Notes: generated by a model not told the origin, from the sequence alone. A DNA stretch of 64,000 nt from Burkholderia gladioli (GCF_000959725.1 NZ_CP009323.1:3906001-3970000), one strand, 5' to 3'; numbered from the stretch's first letter, positions 8,278-16,608 are shown. Numbers and translations: made by a program.

Positions 8278-9843
8278 CTAGACGCCGTGCCGCTCGCGCA
8301 GCCGCCGCGAGGCCTCCACCAGCACGCGCAGCTTGGCCTCGGCGATCCGGCCGCTGTTCACTGGCGCATCGGCGAAGGTCGCAAAGCCGCAATCGGGATT
8401 GAACAGCACGCGCTGGGCACCGAACAGCGCGACCGCCGTTTCGGCCTTGCCCAGCACCTCGTCGAGCGATTCGACATGCGCGTGCTTCTGGTTGCAGAGG
8501 CCCACCCCGATGCGCTGGTGATCGGGCAGGCGCCGCAGCACCGCCATCTCGCCCGCGCGCGGCGTGCAGAGTTCGAGGAACAGCGTGCCGACCTCGAGCG
8601 CGGCCAGCGTCTCCACCAGCGGCGCGTAGTCGCCCGTCATCGCCTTGCTCTCGTCGGTGCTCCAGTTGCCGCGGCACATGTGCATCGCCAGCCGTTCCGC
8701 CGGAAAGCCCCGCACCACCGCGTTGAGCAGCTCGCGCGCGAAAGCCAGCTCGGCGCGCGGATCGCCCTTCTCCGACAAGGCGCCGCACATGAAGCTGCGC
8801 TGGCCGGTGACGCCGGCATACACCACCTCCGACAACACCGGCTCGTCGAACTGCACCAGCGCCGCGCCGTTGGCGAGCAGCGCCGCCAGTTCCTCGCGCA
8901 GCACCCGCACCACGTCGGCCGCGAGCGCCTCGCGGCTGGCGTAGGCGCGGTCCGACACGCATTCGAGCCACATGGTGCGCGTCAACAGATAGGGACCGGG
9001 CAAGGCGATCTTGGCGGGGCGATCGCTCAGCTCGCGCAGGCTCGTCAGCTCGTGCACGGCCAGCGGCCGACTGCGCCCGAGCGGGCCGAACACGGCCGGA
9101 TGACGCACTTCGCCGGCCGGCACGTCGAGCGCGCGCAACTCCTGCTCGAAGGCGAGCGGATCGTCGACATAGGGCAGCAGGTCGGTCAGCGGTATCAACT
9201 GGCAGTTGTCGAGCCGGCCGCCGACGAAGCTCGCGTAGCTGTCGCGCCGCTGCTCGCCGTCCGTGACGACATCGACCCCGGCACGCAGTTGCGCGGCCAG
9301 CGCGAGTTGCACGGCATCGTCGGCACTGGCCTCGAAGGCCGCGTCGTCGAGCCGGCCCTCCAGATGCTCGTGCAGCGCCTGCAGCATCCAGCGCGGCCGA
9401 GGCCAACTGCCGATGCCCATCACCGACAGCGGCGCGATCGACGGCGCCGGGGATGGCGCCGGCAGCGAGGCCGGGATGTTGACCGGCACGATCTCGATCG
9501 GCGCGCGCGGCGGCGGTTCGCGTGGCGCGTCGCGAGCCGGCAAAGCGGGCGAAGCGGCCTGGGCCACCTGCCCCGCCCCGGCCGCGAACGCGCCCTTGCT
9601 GACCAGGAAACTGCGCAGCCTGCCCTGCCGCGTCCATGACACAAGTTGGTTGCCGGTCATGCGGCACCAGGCCGGCAGATCGCCCTCGACCGAGGTTTCG
9701 GTCGAGCGGATCTCCAGCAACTGGCCGCGCTCGAGCGGGTCGATATGCTTGCGGATCAGCAGCAACAGGCCGTTGCCGCAATCGAGGTCGCCGCCGTCGA
9801 AGCTGACGGCCGGCGCGTGGGTGTGACGCTCGCTGGCTTCCAT
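8278..9843 (-). CDS. TusA-like sulfur carrier fused to core cobalamin-independent methionine synthase (MetE C-terminal) domain
   Basis: The protein has 521 residues. Residues 10-82 form a TusA/SirA-like domain with one candidate carrier cysteine, Cys22, in DLDCGNG; the usual Cys-Pro is Cys-Gly here. A Pro/Ala-rich linker (about 90-145) joins it to a MetE C-terminal-type barrel (about 150-515). The barrel's zinc ligands are all present: His388 and Cys390 (MHMC), Glu424 (FLELC) and Cys485 (NPDCG). The N-terminal half of full MetE is absent, so this is a core-MetE fold. It likely transfers a methyl group to or from a thiol, with the TusA domain supplying or accepting a persulfide; that pairing is inference. 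It is the last gene of a three-gene operon with DsrE- and TusA-like proteins. Confidence 0.88.
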   Translation of the reverse strand: MEASERHTHAPAVSFDGGDLDCGNGLLLLIRKHIDPLERGQLLEIRSTETSVEGDLPAWCRMTGNQLVSWTRQGRLRSFLVSKGAFAAGAGQVAQAASPALPARDAPREPPPRAPIEIVPVNIPASLPAPSPAPSIAPLSVMGIGSWPRPRWMLQALHEHLEGRLDDAAFEASADDAVQLALAAQLRAGVDVVTDGEQRRDSYASFVGGRLDNCQLIPLTDLLPYVDDPLAFEQELRALDVPAGEVRHPAVFGPLGRSRPLAVHELTSLRELSDRPAKIALPGPYLLTRTMWLECVSDRAYASREALAADVVRVLREELAALLANGAALVQFDEPVLSEVVYAGVTGQRSFMCGALSEKGDPRAELAFARELLNAVVRGFPAERLAMHMCRGNWSTDESKAMTGDYAPLVETLAALEVGTLFLELCTPRAGEMAVLRRLPDHQRIGVGLCNQKHAHVESLDEVLGKAETAVALFGAQRVLFNPDCGFATFADAPVNSGRIAEAKLRVLVEASRRLRERHGV

Positions 9844-9913
9844 CGCGTGCAATCCGGATCGATGGGCCGCGCCGGCGCGAATCGCCGGCGCACCCGGGGT
9901 CGCGCGGGAAACC

Positions 9914-10276
9914 TCAGTAGCTGAGGCTCGGGCAGGCCTCGCCCATGAATTCCACCAGCATCGCGCCGCCGACGATCTTCGCACCGGGGATCAGTTGGTC
10001 CTCGTCGAGCGCGCGCTTCTTGAAACAGGGCGAGCAGACGTAGATCTTGCCGCCCGCCTCGACGAAGCTCGTCATCAGCTCCTTGAGCGGCGCGAAGCCG
10101 GGCTCGTGGATATCGTCGGCATAACCGGCTTGCGAGAGCCGCGTGCCCTCGATGTTGAGGAACACGACCGCTTCCTTCTCGCTGGCGATCGCCGCGTTGG
10201 CGACCACGAAGGCGACCGTCGCGCGGTCGGTATCGTCCTTGGCACGAGTCAGACTGACTACGAATTTTCCAGACAC
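9914..10276 (-). CDS. DsrE-family sulfur-relay protein
   Basis: The protein has 120 residues. The GTG at 10276 is chosen because AGGAG lies six bases upstream; a GTG 42 bases further out lacks this. The fold is DsrE/YrkE-like: KFVVSLTRAKDDTDRATVAFVVANAA at the start, a central FLNIEGTRL strand and the conserved VCSPCFKKR loop with Cys81 and Cys84, plus Cys115 near the end. DsrE-type proteins are small cytosolic persulfide carriers that exchange sulfur with TusA. It lies 54 bases after the TusA-like gene and 70 bases before the TusA-MetE fusion on the same strand, which supports a sulfur-relay role. The sulfur donor is not in this window. Confidence 0.88.
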   Translation of the reverse strand: MSGKFVVSLTRAKDDTDRATVAFVVANAAIASEKEAVVFLNIEGTRLSQAGYADDIHEPGFAPLKELMTSFVEAGGKIYVCSPCFKKRALDEDQLIPGAKIVGGAMLVEFMGEACPSLSY

Positions 10277-10330
10277 GATAGGCTCCTGCTGATACACGTC
10301 GATGGAGAAACCGGGCACGACCGGCGGCGC

Positions 10331-10567
10331 TCAGGCGCTGGCGCCGGCCGGCTTCGCCCGGATGAAGAACACGCCCTGCTCCGGGTCGGCCTGCAGCAGC
10401 CGGTGCCCGGTGATGCGGCAGTATGACGGAATATCCTCGATCGCCCCGCGATCGCGCGCGGTCAGGCGGATGACCTGGCCCGGCATGTCGCGCAGGCGCA
10501 CGCGCAGCTTCAGCAGCAGTTCCCCGCAGCCGATCTCGCCGGCATCCCAGGCCACGTCGTAGTCCAT
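10331..10567 (-). CDS. TusA/SirA-family sulfur carrier-like protein
   Basis: This 78-residue protein has the complete TusA fold: DAGEIGCGELLLKLR with the single cysteine Cys14, GQVIRLTARDRGAIEDIP and the CRITGHRLL helix, then a final strand (GVFFIRA). The canonical CPxP motif is changed to CGEL, the same Cys-Gly change seen in the TusA domain of the fusion protein downstream. The two TusA modules may therefore form a specialised branch. The gene is the first of the sulfur-relay operon. Its promoter should lie in the 700-base gap above it, where only an IS remnant and a palindrome are seen. Confidence 0.9.
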   Translation of the reverse strand: MDYDVAWDAGEIGCGELLLKLRVRLRDMPGQVIRLTARDRGAIEDIPSYCRITGHRLLQADPEQGVFFIRAKPAGASA

Positions 10568-10896
10568 GCTCGTTCTGCCGCCTCCGTCAGGCTCGGGCGG
10601 CGGGAGTGCCGCCCGTCGCTATCGTACCGGCACCGAGGCGAAATGCAATCGTGCCCTGCCATGAAGTCGGAGGCGAGGCTGCGCCCCGCTCCCTTGCATG
10701 GATCTGCGTGCGACTTTGTCTGTCGGATCTCTGCAGGCGAAGGGCGAGGCGTGAGCTGCGACATCTGTAGAAGAACCATTGATACACCAGCCCTTGAAGC
10801 TGTCGACAGCACCCAATGTCTCGTCCTCGCGCCTCACGCATACGCTGCCTGGCGCCTGCGTAACGAGACGACGGAAAGTACCTGCGGGAAAGTACT

Positions 10897-10915
10897 GACA
10901 CTTCACTGAAGTGTC
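10897..10915. repeat. perfect 9-bp palindrome
   Basis: GACACTTCA-C-TGAAGTGTC is a perfect inverted repeat with a one-base centre, the form of a dimeric regulator operator. It lies about 330 bases upstream of the TusA-like gene and about 350 bases before the DUF1330 gene. It is next to a decayed IS3-type transposase end. No T-tract follows, so it is not an intrinsic terminator. The rest of 10568-10984 shows no convincing gene. Confidence 0.5.
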
Positions 10916-10984
10916 TCGTCAGGATGCAGTAACCCACGCTTACGGTAATCCCCCCCCTCTTTTAACGCGATTCAGAAGTAGAGG

Positions 10985-11137
10985 CTATGCGGCGGCCATC
11001 AGCCGCTGTTTAGGTGTTACTCCGCCAAGGCGCCATGTTGGGGCGCTCGTGATTGTATTGCCACATCCATTCCGTTGCGAACTGCTGGACGTGCGCCAGG
11101 TCATCCCAGTAGTACCGCGACAGCCATTCATAACATG
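10985..11137 (-). mobile_element. IS3-family transposase (orfB) C-terminal remnant, frameshifted
   Basis: On the minus strand the segment reads YEWLSRYYWDDLAHV, QQFATEWMWQYNHERPNMA and then, one frame over, GGVTPKQRLMAAA-stop. This is the hallmark C-terminus of IS3-family integrase-type transposases (YNHERPNMALGG.TPKQRL). One extra base in the codons after NMA breaks the frame, as the distance between the YEW codons and the TAG is not a multiple of three. Upstream of YEW the similarity fades, so most of the element is lost and no terminal inverted repeats were recognised. It is a dead fragment at the edge of the segment running to 16.8 kb. Confidence 0.8.
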
Positions 11138-11267
11138 AGCCGATTCGGATTAGGCATTTCAGCAGCCTGCCGGGTGATGTATTCAATAACGCCTCGTGAT
11201 CTCCTTGTTGTCTCGCGCCGCGATGCTACGAGTGGTGTCCATTCACAATGAAAACCGGAGTAAAACG

Positions 11268-11606
11268 ATGACGGCTTATCTCATTTCCGACGTAGGCCCG
11301 GTTGCGCCAGAGGACGATGCCGCCTGGAAAGCCTATCTGGCGATGGCCCCTGCAACGATTGAAAAATACGGCGGCCGTTATTTGGCGCGAGGCGGCGCAA
11401 TCGACGTCATCGAGGGAGATTGGTCGCCGTATGCGATCGTGATCGCGGAATTTCCCGATCGGGATGCGGTAGCACGATGGTATGCCTCGCCTGAATATGC
11501 CGAAGGCCTGGCGATACGTGCCAAGTCAGGTCTGCATCGGCGCATGATCTGCGTCGAGGGGGCGACCAATTCCAACCCGGACAATCTCCTAGGCTTGCGA
11601 GCCTGA
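11268..11606 (+). CDS. DUF1330 family protein
   Basis: The protein has 112 residues from the ATG at 11268, with GGAG eight bases upstream. It has the ferredoxin-like alpha/beta barrel pattern of the DUF1330 family: MTAYLISDVGPV, KYGGRYLARGGAIDVIEGDW, IVIAEFPDRDAVARWYASPEY and a C-terminal arginine-rich helix. Members are small cytosolic proteins of unknown role, related to the ABM/dimeric barrel fold and often found in catabolic clusters. It has no clear operon partner: a LysR gene converges on it from the right and the IS3 remnant is on its left. Confidence 0.88.
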   Translation: MTAYLISDVGPVAPEDDAAWKAYLAMAPATIEKYGGRYLARGGAIDVIEGDWSPYAIVIAEFPDRDAVARWYASPEYAEGLAIRAKSGLHRRMICVEGATNSNPDNLLGLRA

Positions 11607-11759
11607 GTGGGTCGAGCGACAGTTGCGGCATGCTTCGTCGATATTCCCGAACTGGCGCCGCTGCGCAAGCGACAATTCCAGTCGCACGATGCAAACAAGC
11701 CCCGCGGATCGATATCCAGGCACCGCGCCGGAGCCAAGGTCCCCGACGGGCACGCGAGC

Positions 11760-12716
11760 TCAAGTGAGTCGTGTGCCCCGTTTCGGGGCCGCTTGCGTCG
11801 CGAGGTGAAAGCGATCCTCGATGGTCTCGATCGCCTGGCCGAGAAACTGCAGGAACATGCCCATTGCCACGGTGGACGTCAGGTCGGAGCGTTGATACAG
11901 GCAGCTGGACGATTGGGCGCCCGCGTCGGCAAGGGGTGTCCACGCAAGCTTGCGCTGCGCCACATCTTCCGCGACGTTCTCCGCGATCAGAAAGCCGATG
12001 CCCACGCCGTCCGCCACGAGCCGGCGCACCATCGCCACCGAACTGGTCTCCACCAGCGGACGCGCCTTGCGGCGCTCGCGATGATCGATCTGATCCACCA
12101 TCAATCGCAACTCGGTATCCGGGGTCATCAGAATCAGCGGATAGTCGAGACACTCACGCAAGCGTGGACGCTTTTGCAACTTGGTGAGCGGATGTCCCGG
12201 AGGCGTGACGAGCCCGAGATGTTGCGCGAACGCTCGCACTTCCACCACGCCGGGCGGAGGCTTGCGGCGCAGGCCATAACCGATATCCGCCTCGCCGGTT
12301 TCCACCCACTTCAGGATGCTTTCGCCATTGCCCGATCGCACGCTATAGGTCACGCCCGGATAGCGCTTCATCGCAGCCTGAATCGCATCGGGCACCAGTC
12401 GTTCTGCCGACGAGGGCGACACCGCCAGATTCACATGTCCACGACGCAGTGAGCGCAGATCCTCGACTTGCGTCATCGCATTGTCGAAATCGCGCTGACC
12501 TCGCCGCACCGCGGCAATGATGATCTCCCCCGCGGTGGTGAGTTGCATGCCGCGCGGCAAGCGGTCGAACAGAGGCGAGCCGACCTGTTCCTCCAGATTG
12601 AGGATCTGCTGGTGTACCGCGGCGGCGGTCAGGTGCAGCGCTTGAGCTGCCTTGCGGATCGAACCGCGCCTGACCACCTCGTCGAAACAACGAAATGTCT
12701 GTGATATTGGACGCAT
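11760..12716 (-). CDS. LysR-family transcriptional regulator, divergent from the arylsulfotransferase gene
   Basis: The protein has 318 residues from the ATG at 12716; in-frame ATG codons at 12740 and 12758 lie inside or beyond the operator. The N-terminal winged helix (FRCFDEVVRRGSIRKAAQAL, AAAVHQQILNLEEQVGSPLF) and the effector domain (HVNLAVSPSSAERLVPDAI onward) have typical LysR length. It is transcribed away from the sulfotransferase-permease-porin genes, with palindromes filling the 104-base gap. It is therefore likely an auto-repressed regulator that activates that cluster in response to its substrate. The effector is unknown. The sequence looks less GC-rich than the surroundings. Confidence 0.92.
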   Translation of the reverse strand: MRPISQTFRCFDEVVRRGSIRKAAQALHLTAAAVHQQILNLEEQVGSPLFDRLPRGMQLTTAGEIIIAAVRRGQRDFDNAMTQVEDLRSLRRGHVNLAVSPSSAERLVPDAIQAAMKRYPGVTYSVRSGNGESILKWVETGEADIGYGLRRKPPPGVVEVRAFAQHLGLVTPPGHPLTKLQKRPRLRECLDYPLILMTPDTELRLMVDQIDHRERRKARPLVETSSVAMVRRLVADGVGIGFLIAENVAEDVAQRKLAWTPLADAGAQSSSCLYQRSDLTSTVAMGMFLQFLGQAIETIEDRFHLATQAAPKRGTRLT

Positions 12717-12720
12717 GCCT

Positions 12721-12751
12721 ATACCGTATGGTTTTTCCATACGGCCCGTAT
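12721..12751. promoter_or_regulatory. multi-palindrome LysR operator
   Basis: Two palindromes with the same half-sites sit side by side: ATAC-C-GTAT at 12721-12729 and ATACGG-C-CCGTAT at 12739-12751. They are also joined in a larger inverted repeat, CCGTATGG-TTTTT-CCATACGG, at 12724-12744. The repeats fall between the divergent LysR and arylsulfotransferase genes and just upstream of the chosen LysR start. ATAC-N5-GTAT has the T-N11-A symmetry of LysR boxes. Binding by the adjacent regulator is inferred from position. Confidence 0.7.
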
Positions 12752-12820
12752 AGAACAATCAGATTTTCCTGACGCCGAGAATAGCCTAGATTTTGCTCCA
12801 TCATCTTAGCGGAGCAAAAC

Positions 12821-13936
12821 GTGACCACCACAGTCGATCAAATCACCCAGCGGCGCCGCGGCGTAGGCCTGATTGCTCACGACCCGGAGTTGTCCGCTGG
12901 CGGCTACACGCTGATTGCGCCACAGACGGCGGGTGGCCGCGTATACCTCGTCGACACGGGCGGCGAGCTCGTGCACGAGTGGCGGATGCCGGTGCGCCCC
13001 GGCCGCCATGCGGTGATTCTGCCGAACGGCAATCTCGGTTACAACGGCAACCATGGGGATTCGGAAGACCGCTACGCGCCGTGGTCGATGTGGCATGGCG
13101 GCGATTTCTACGAAGTCACGCCGCAGGGCGAGGTGGTCTGGCGTTACCAGGACCCCGCTCACCACCATGACGCGCAGTGGCTGCCGAACGGCAACCTGCT
13201 GTACGCCGCGTGCGCGCCGGTGCCGGCAGGCTTCGCGGAACGCGTGCCCGGCGGCACGGCGCACGGCTCCGACGAGATCATGTACGGCGACGTGATCCGC
13301 GAAGTGAATCGCGCCGGCGAACTGCTGTGGGAATGGAAGGCCTGGGAGCATCTGAACCCCGAGGACTTTCCGATAGCGCCGGGATTCGGTCGCTATCACT
13401 GGCCGCTCGTCAACGGGCTTGGTGTGAATGCGCAAGGCGAGGTGCTGATGAGCTTGCGCACCACGTCGGGCATTATCGCGGTCGACCGGCGCACGGGCGG
13501 CGTAACGACCCATATTCCGCCGAGCGTGGTTTCACATCAGCACGCGCCCGTCGCCCTCGCGAATGGCAACATTCTTACGTTCGACAACGGCAACTTCCGC
13601 ACCGGCTCGCACGTGGCATTCTCGCGTGTGCTCGAGATCGATCCGGCGAGCCATGAGGTGGTGTGGTCATACGCCGACGACATGGTGAACATGTTCTACA
13701 GTGCCTTCATGGGCAACGCGCAACGCCTCGCGAACGGCAACACCCATATCACGGAGTCGGCCACCGGGCGTCTGTTCGAAGTGACGCCGGCTGGCGAGGT
13801 GGTATGGGAATACGTGATTCCGTGGTTCGACGAATATCCGGACGAAGCGGCACGCCGAACCGGCCCGGGTCGACTGAACAGCGTGTTTCAGACGTTCCGC
13901 TACAGCCGCGAGCAACTGCCGTGGTTGCGCGGATGA
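12821..13936 (+). CDS. arylsulfotransferase (ASST)-family beta-propeller protein
   Basis: The protein has 371 residues and starts at a GTG with GGAG eight bases upstream. It consists of repeated propeller blades with a recurrent LPNGNL-type turn (VILPNGNLGYN, WLPNGNLLY, LANGNILTFD, LANGNTHITES) and GEVVW strands. This pattern is found in the ASST/Arylsulfotran_2 group. Known ASST enzymes are periplasmic and move sulfate between phenols through a histidine intermediate. Histidines in HHHDAQW and SHQHAP are candidates here. No signal peptide is visible, unlike classical ASST, so it may act in the cytosol or have a different activity. It overlaps the NCS2 permease gene by four bases and forms an operon with it. 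Confidence 0.82.
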   Translation: MTTTVDQITQRRRGVGLIAHDPELSAGGYTLIAPQTAGGRVYLVDTGGELVHEWRMPVRPGRHAVILPNGNLGYNGNHGDSEDRYAPWSMWHGGDFYEVTPQGEVVWRYQDPAHHHDAQWLPNGNLLYAACAPVPAGFAERVPGGTAHGSDEIMYGDVIREVNRAGELLWEWKAWEHLNPEDFPIAPGFGRYHWPLVNGLGVNAQGEVLMSLRTTSGIIAVDRRTGGVTTHIPPSVVSHQHAPVALANGNILTFDNGNFRTGSHVAFSRVLEIDPASHEVVWSYADDMVNMFYSAFMGNAQRLANGNTHITESATGRLFEVTPAGEVVWEYVIPWFDEYPDEAARRTGPGRLNSVFQTFRYSREQLPWLRG

Positions 13937-15303
13937 GCACCGCGCCTCATTGCGCTTCGAACTCCGAGGACAACGTGAATCCAGAACCCGCCATTCATAG
14001 CGTCGACGCACGCCTGCCCGCCTGGCAACTCGTGCTGTTCGGCCTGCAACACGTGTTGTCGATGGCCGCTTCGCCCGTCACCGCGGTCGTTCTGGTGTCG
14101 CGCATGCTGTCGCTGCCATCGGAGCTGACGGTCCACCTGATCGGCGCGACCTTCTTTGCGTGCGGCGTGGGCACGCTGCTGCAGTCCCTCGGCGCCGGCG
14201 CGGTGGGTGCCCGCCTGCCGTTCGTGATGGTGCCCGGCGGGGCACCCGCCATGCTGTTCGCCATGATCGCGACGCAAACCGATTTGCGCACGGCGGCGGG
14301 CGCGGCGATTCTCACGAGCCTGTTCTACTGGGTCGTGCTACCGGTCTTCGCGCGCTGCCTGCGATTTTTTCCGCGCGTGGTGGTCGGCGCGATGCTGCTG
14401 CTCGTCTCGGTGAGTCTCATCAAGATCTACGCCGGCATCGTGGTCGGGCAATCGGGCACGTCGGGCATCGCGCGCCCTCAGTCACTCGGCCTCGCGCTCG
14501 CCACGATCGTGGCCACGCTCGCGGCAGCGCGCCTGCTCAAGGGCACCTTGGGCAGGATCGCGGTGCTGCTCGGGCTCGTTGCCGGCACCTTCATGGCTTG
14601 GGCCATGGGGCTGATGTCCACCGCCGACCTGTGGAGCGGCCCGCTCTTCGCACTGCCGAGCCTGCTGCCTTTCGGCACGCCGCGTTTCGACTTGCTTGCC
14701 GCGCTGCCCCTGCTGATTTTCTGCGTGATCTCGATGGCCGAAGCGACGGGGCAAACCGTCGCCGTCGGTGAAATCACCGGCAGGAAGATCGACATGCGCC
14801 GCGACGTGCAGCGCACGATTCGCGGTGATGCGCTCGCGTCATTGATGGGCTCGCTGCTCGGCACCTCGCTCATCATCACGAGCGCGGAGAATATCGGCGT
14901 CGTGCAGGCCACCGGCGTGCGTTCCCGTTACGTTACCGCAATGGCCGGCGTGATGCTGATCCTGATCGCCCTGTTCGCGCCGTTCGGGCGTTTCGCTTAC
15001 GCGATCCCCGCGCCGGTGGTCGGCGGCACCGCGCTGATCGTGTTCGCGCTGATCGGCGTGATGGGCATCAACCTGCTCGGCAAGGTCGACCTGCATGCGC
15101 GAGGCAACCAGTACACGCTGGCGGCGGCGCTCGTGGTCGGGCTGATACCGGTGCTGGTACCCAACGTGTACGCGTCGTTCCCCGCCTCGCTGCAGATCGT
15201 GCTGGGCAACGGCATGGCCGCCGGCACGCTAACGGCCATCGTGGTCAATCTGGTGTTTGGTGCGTGGCGCCACTCATCGGCCGAAAAAATCCGGACCACC
15301 TGA
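13933..15303 (+). CDS. NCS2-family (xanthine/uracil-type) permease
   Basis: The protein has 456 residues from the ATG at 13933, which overlaps the upstream stop codon. A GTG at 13975 has a better ribosome site (GAGGACAAC) and may be the true start. About 12-14 hydrophobic segments are visible. NCS2 hallmarks include the N-terminal LFGLQHVLSMAA motif, the SMAEATGQTVAVGEITGR segment that supplies the substrate-binding glutamate and the ITSAENIGVVQATGVRSR motif. NCS2 proteins import nucleobases and related heterocycles with protons or sodium. Here the substrate may instead be the aromatic or heterocyclic compound handled by the coupled sulfotransferase-like protein; that is inference. Confidence 0.9.
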   Translation: MSTAPHCASNSEDNVNPEPAIHSVDARLPAWQLVLFGLQHVLSMAASPVTAVVLVSRMLSLPSELTVHLIGATFFACGVGTLLQSLGAGAVGARLPFVMVPGGAPAMLFAMIATQTDLRTAAGAAILTSLFYWVVLPVFARCLRFFPRVVVGAMLLLVSVSLIKIYAGIVVGQSGTSGIARPQSLGLALATIVATLAAARLLKGTLGRIAVLLGLVAGTFMAWAMGLMSTADLWSGPLFALPSLLPFGTPRFDLLAALPLLIFCVISMAEATGQTVAVGEITGRKIDMRRDVQRTIRGDALASLMGSLLGTSLIITSAENIGVVQATGVRSRYVTAMAGVMLILIALFAPFGRFAYAIPAPVVGGTALIVFALIGVMGINLLGKVDLHARGNQYTLAAALVVGLIPVLVPNVYASFPASLQIVLGNGMAAGTLTAIVVNLVFGAWRHSSAEKIRTT

Positions 15304-15356
15304 TTTCCGCCTCGTCGCTCCTCGCAGCCCTCCTCCCAACGCCTCACCCATACCTC

Positions 15357-16463
15357 ATGAAACACAAAATCGCCTTACACGCGACACTGGTCGCGGGCTC
15401 GGCCGCGCTCGTCGTTTCCTCGACCGCATTAGCGCAGAGCAGTGTGACGCTATATGGCAGTCTGGATGCGGGCCTCGGTTACGTGAGCAACCTGCACGGC
15501 TCGACGGCTTATATCGCCGAACAGGGCACCTTGCAGGCCGACCGCTTCGGCTTTCAGGGTGTCGAAGAGATCGGCGCAGGCCGCTCCGTGGTGTTCAGGC
15601 TCGAAAGCGGGTTCGTCACGACGACGGGGGCCTCGGCAAGCAGCAGCACGTTCTTCAATCGCCAGGCCTATGTGGGCCTGGCCGATTCGACGTTCGGAAC
15701 GGTAACGCTCGGCCGCCAGACGGACTGGAATTTCGATTGGCTCGGCTCGGTCTCGACCGGGCAGTTACTCGGCAATTTCTCCGCGTTTCACCCCGGCAAT
15801 CTGGACGGTCTCGGCAGCACCCTGCCCGTACAATTGTCGAGCACGGTGAAATGGAAAAGCGCGAACTATCGCGGCTTGACGCTTGGTGCGCTGTATGGAT
15901 TTCCCGGCGCGGCGGCCAGCAATACCAGCGGGCGGAGCATCAGCTTGGGCACCAACTATACGAACGGCCCGCTCAAGCTGATTGCGGTGTACTCCGAATA
16001 TCGCGACCGCTTGCTGCCGCTCTCGAGCGGCCTTGGACTGACTTCGTTCAACGGCCAGGCGCTCGCGCCCGGCGCGAGCTTCAATGCGAAACAGGTGCGT
16101 GACATGGGCATCGGCGGATCGTACCGATTCGAGCGGGTGATGCTGCATGTGCTCTCCACCGATGTACGGATCGCATCGAACGGCGGCAGCAAGCACTTTC
16201 GCAGCTTCGACGGCGGCGCCAATCTGCGCCTGACACCCGCCGAGGAAATCGCGGCGGGCGCATGGACCGCGACGCTCGACGGGCGCCGCTGGACGCAGTT
16301 CACGGTGGCCAATGTGTATTCGTTGTCGAAAACCACGCAGGTGTACGCCGACCTGATGTTCGAAACCGCGGGCGACGGCGCCGTGGCCAGTACGCTGGGC
16401 ATCGGCGCCGCGTCTAACGGACGGCAGACGGTGTTTCTCAGCGGAATCCATCACCTGTTCTGA
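15357..16463 (+). CDS. Gram-negative porin (Burkholderia OmpC-like)
   Basis: The protein has 368 residues from the ATG at 15357. It has a signal peptide ending near STALAQ and the family start SSVTLYGSLDAGLGYVSN. Further porin motifs are DRFGFQGVEEIGAGRSVVFRLE, FFNRQAYVGLAD, FGTVTLGRQTD and a C-terminal beta-strand ending in HHLF, whose last Phe is the outer-membrane insertion signal. This is a 16-stranded trimeric general porin. It follows the NCS2 permease by 53 bases on the same strand, so it probably gives outer-membrane entry for the same substrate. The permease and porin together suggest uptake across both membranes under the divergent LysR regulator. Confidence 0.93.
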   Translation: MKHKIALHATLVAGSAALVVSSTALAQSSVTLYGSLDAGLGYVSNLHGSTAYIAEQGTLQADRFGFQGVEEIGAGRSVVFRLESGFVTTTGASASSSTFFNRQAYVGLADSTFGTVTLGRQTDWNFDWLGSVSTGQLLGNFSAFHPGNLDGLGSTLPVQLSSTVKWKSANYRGLTLGALYGFPGAAASNTSGRSISLGTNYTNGPLKLIAVYSEYRDRLLPLSSGLGLTSFNGQALAPGASFNAKQVRDMGIGGSYRFERVMLHVLSTDVRIASNGGSKHFRSFDGGANLRLTPAEEIAAGAWTATLDGRRWTQFTVANVYSLSKTTQVYADLMFETAGDGAVASTLGIGAASNGRQTVFLSGIHHLF

Positions 16464-16608
16464 GCATGCTGATGCGTCCGCGTTCGGGCACGGCCAAGGG
16501 CATGCATGTTCGTCGTGCGTGGGACAAACGGGGCAAACCAATGTGGTCGGCTGGCCCGGTCCACTTGCGCGGCGCCGGCGGCAACGGCTTGGCACCGCCG
16601 ATCGATTC

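Noticed and set aside
10587..10937. Open frames of 80-116 codons upstream of the TusA-like gene
   Set aside because: No ribosome sites, biased residue content and overlap in several frames. They look like chance frames in GC-rich DNA.
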